Source: Oribacterium sp. UBA3737 (lineage in GTDB: Bacteria > Bacillota_A > Clostridia > Lachnospirales > Lachnospiraceae). Taken from it: a stretch of 6,390 nt of DNA. The notes under the pieces were generated by a model. That model saw nothing but the letters and a program-made list of their open reading frames with translations. It was not told the DNA's origin and searched no databases. The DNA lies in assembly GCA_002371295.1 (NCBI GenBank), contig DFGZ01000325.1:1-6390 (forward strand), in the 5' to 3' direction. Of the stretch, positions 5,323 to 6,390 are shown in pieces. A program made the position numbers and the translations under genes. Each line of letters opens with the position of its first letter. Position 1 is the stretch's first letter.

Positions 5323-6390
5323 TTATACCATCACAGGGGTTAACTTTTTCAACTGACTCTTATCTTCATACATTTCTTTATCTGCTCTGTCAAAAACTGC
5401 CGCCACATTTTTGTCACCGTTATAAACTGCGGACCCGGATGCTATCACTATCTTTCCGGCATGCTGGTTTTCAAGGATAGTATGTCTGAAGGAATTCAGT
5501 ATTTCATCAAGCTGCAGGTAATCACGATTCTGAGCGATAACAACAAACTCATCACCGCCTATGCGATATACGGGGCTGTGGTGGAAGCGATCACAAATGA
5601 GTGAGCATCCGTCTTTTATAAATTGATCTCCTGCCTGATGACCCAAGGTATCATTTATTATTTTCAGTCCATTCAGATCAAACACTATTATGGCGAAGGC
5701 AGGTGCTCTGTTTTCCTTGATCAGATTGTTCAGTTTTGCTTCCGCATCGATATAAGCATGTTTATTTTTGACTCCTGTAAGAGGGTCATTATTTGCTATT
5801 TTGCTCATTTCTGCCATGGTATTATAGTAGTTCTGTTCTTTTCTGACTTGCGAATCTGTATCTATAATACCGATGACAACATGAGGACCGGGCTCCTCTT
5901 CAAGAATAGTTGCTTTTATACAGGAATATCTCGGTTTACCCTCATACATTAACCGGATATTGATGGAAAATACTCCATTGTTATCTATCGCATTAATGAT
6001 ATTATCCTTTGTGAATATGGAAAGAAACTGGTCAATATCATCTGCATAAACAATTTTCAGAGCCTTTTTCCTGAATTTACCGTAGAAGTCTTCACCTTCA
6101 TTGGAAAGTCCCAGATATTTGTAATTATCAGCCAGGACATAGCGGATAAAATGATCGCTGTTCAGGTCAACGGTGTATAAAGTAATAAAATCACCGGTGA
6201 GAGAAGTTATTCTTGAGTAGATCTGTCTTTCCTGCCTTATTCTTTTCAGCTCTTCTTTGTGTCTTAACTCTGCATCATTGTCAAGATAACCAAGGATAAC
6301 AATTGACAGCGCTACAGCACCGCTTTCGGAATTCGTTGCAAGTTTTCTGATCAACAGGTGAAATAACTCATTATGAGGACCTTTCATATC
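5323..6390 (-). CDS. PAS-like sensor plus GGDEF diguanylate cyclase (5' end at window edge)
   Basis: Makes the second messenger c-di-GMP from two GTP. At least 354 residues are visible, counted from an ATG at 6387. The frame is still open at the window edge, so the true start may lie outside. Residues 24-34 are hydrophobic but too short to be sure of a membrane helix. A charged helix (37-58) leads to a PAS-like domain (about 58-180, with DFITLYTVDLNSDHF) whose ligand cannot be inferred. A short linker precedes the GGDEF domain (about 195-354), with NDPLTGVKNKHAY (200-212), FDLNGLKIINDTLGH (236-250) and an intact RIGGDEF (275-281). Metal ligands Asp237 and Glu280 are present, so the cyclase is probably active. 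The inhibitory I-site RxxD, expected at 268-271, reads FHHS and is missing. It is followed by the bioY operator, with no functional link visible. Confidence 0.94.
   Translation of the reverse strand, partial: DMKGPHNELFHLLIRKLATNSESGAVALSIVILGYLDNDAELRHKEELKRIRQERQIYSRITSLTGDFITLYTVDLNSDHFIRYVLADNYKYLGLSNEGEDFYGKFRKKALKIVYADDIDQFLSIFTKDNIINAIDNNGVFSINIRLMYEGKPRYSCIKATILEEEPGPHVVIGIIDTDSQVRKEQNYYNTMAEMSKIANNDPLTGVKNKHAYIDAEAKLNNLIKENRAPAFAIIVFDLNGLKIINDTLGHQAGDQFIKDGCSLICDRFHHSPVYRIGGDEFVVIAQNRDYLQLDEILNSFRHTILENQHAGKIVIASGSAVYNGDKNVAAVFDRADKEMYEDKSQLKKLTPVMV

Noticed and set aside
5219..5323. Thirty-five-codon N-terminal extension of BioY
   Set aside because: It would translate the -10, -35 and BirA operator, and lies upstream of the predicted transcription start.

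Overview
The window looks like chromosomal DNA of an anaerobic Firmicute, most likely a Clostridia/Lachnospiraceae-type gut or rumen bacterium. This rests on gene content and signals, not on a database match: strong AGGAGG-type ribosome binding sites, a Firmicutes-style BirA operator, an ECF-type biotin transporter subunit, a lipoprotein flavin reductase with a Thr/Glu/Ala-rich wall linker, and a PAS-like/GGDEF protein. All five genes lie on the minus strand, so transcription runs from high to low coordinates. No gene is supported on the plus strand.

Layout in the direction of transcription. (1) 6390-5323: a diguanylate cyclase whose 5' end is cut or lies at the window edge. (2) 5311-5259: a 30-bp near-perfect palindrome that is a BirA biotin operator. 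It contains the -35 box of a consensus-quality sigma-A promoter, and by its position it may also end transcription of the cyclase gene. (3) 5218-4616: bioY, the substrate-binding membrane subunit of an ECF biotin transporter. It ends in an intrinsic terminator whose 5' arm is the last three codons. (4) 4615-4292: a 324-bp gap with two terminator hairpins and several further inverted repeats. (5) 4291-3341: an unrecognised, highly charged 316-residue protein. (6) 3184-752: an 810-residue extracytoplasmic lipoprotein with two FMN-binding domains fused to a fumarate-reductase-like FAD domain. (7) 654-1: the N-terminal 218 residues of a cardiolipin synthase, cut by the window edge.

The genes do not form one pathway. 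bioY is a self-contained, biotin-regulated transcription unit. The flavoprotein is probably a terminal reductase of flavin-based extracellular electron transfer, in which FMN carried on Thr residues passes electrons to an FAD active site outside the membrane. Its FAD domain keeps the usual fold motifs but lacks the His and Arg motifs that bind carboxylates in true fumarate reductases, so its acceptor is probably something else. ApbE and the membrane electron donor that it would need are not in the window.

The most notable points are this atypical bis-FMN/FAD reductase and the compact operator/promoter/possible terminator at bioY. I found no CRISPR array, insertion sequence, rRNA or tRNA.
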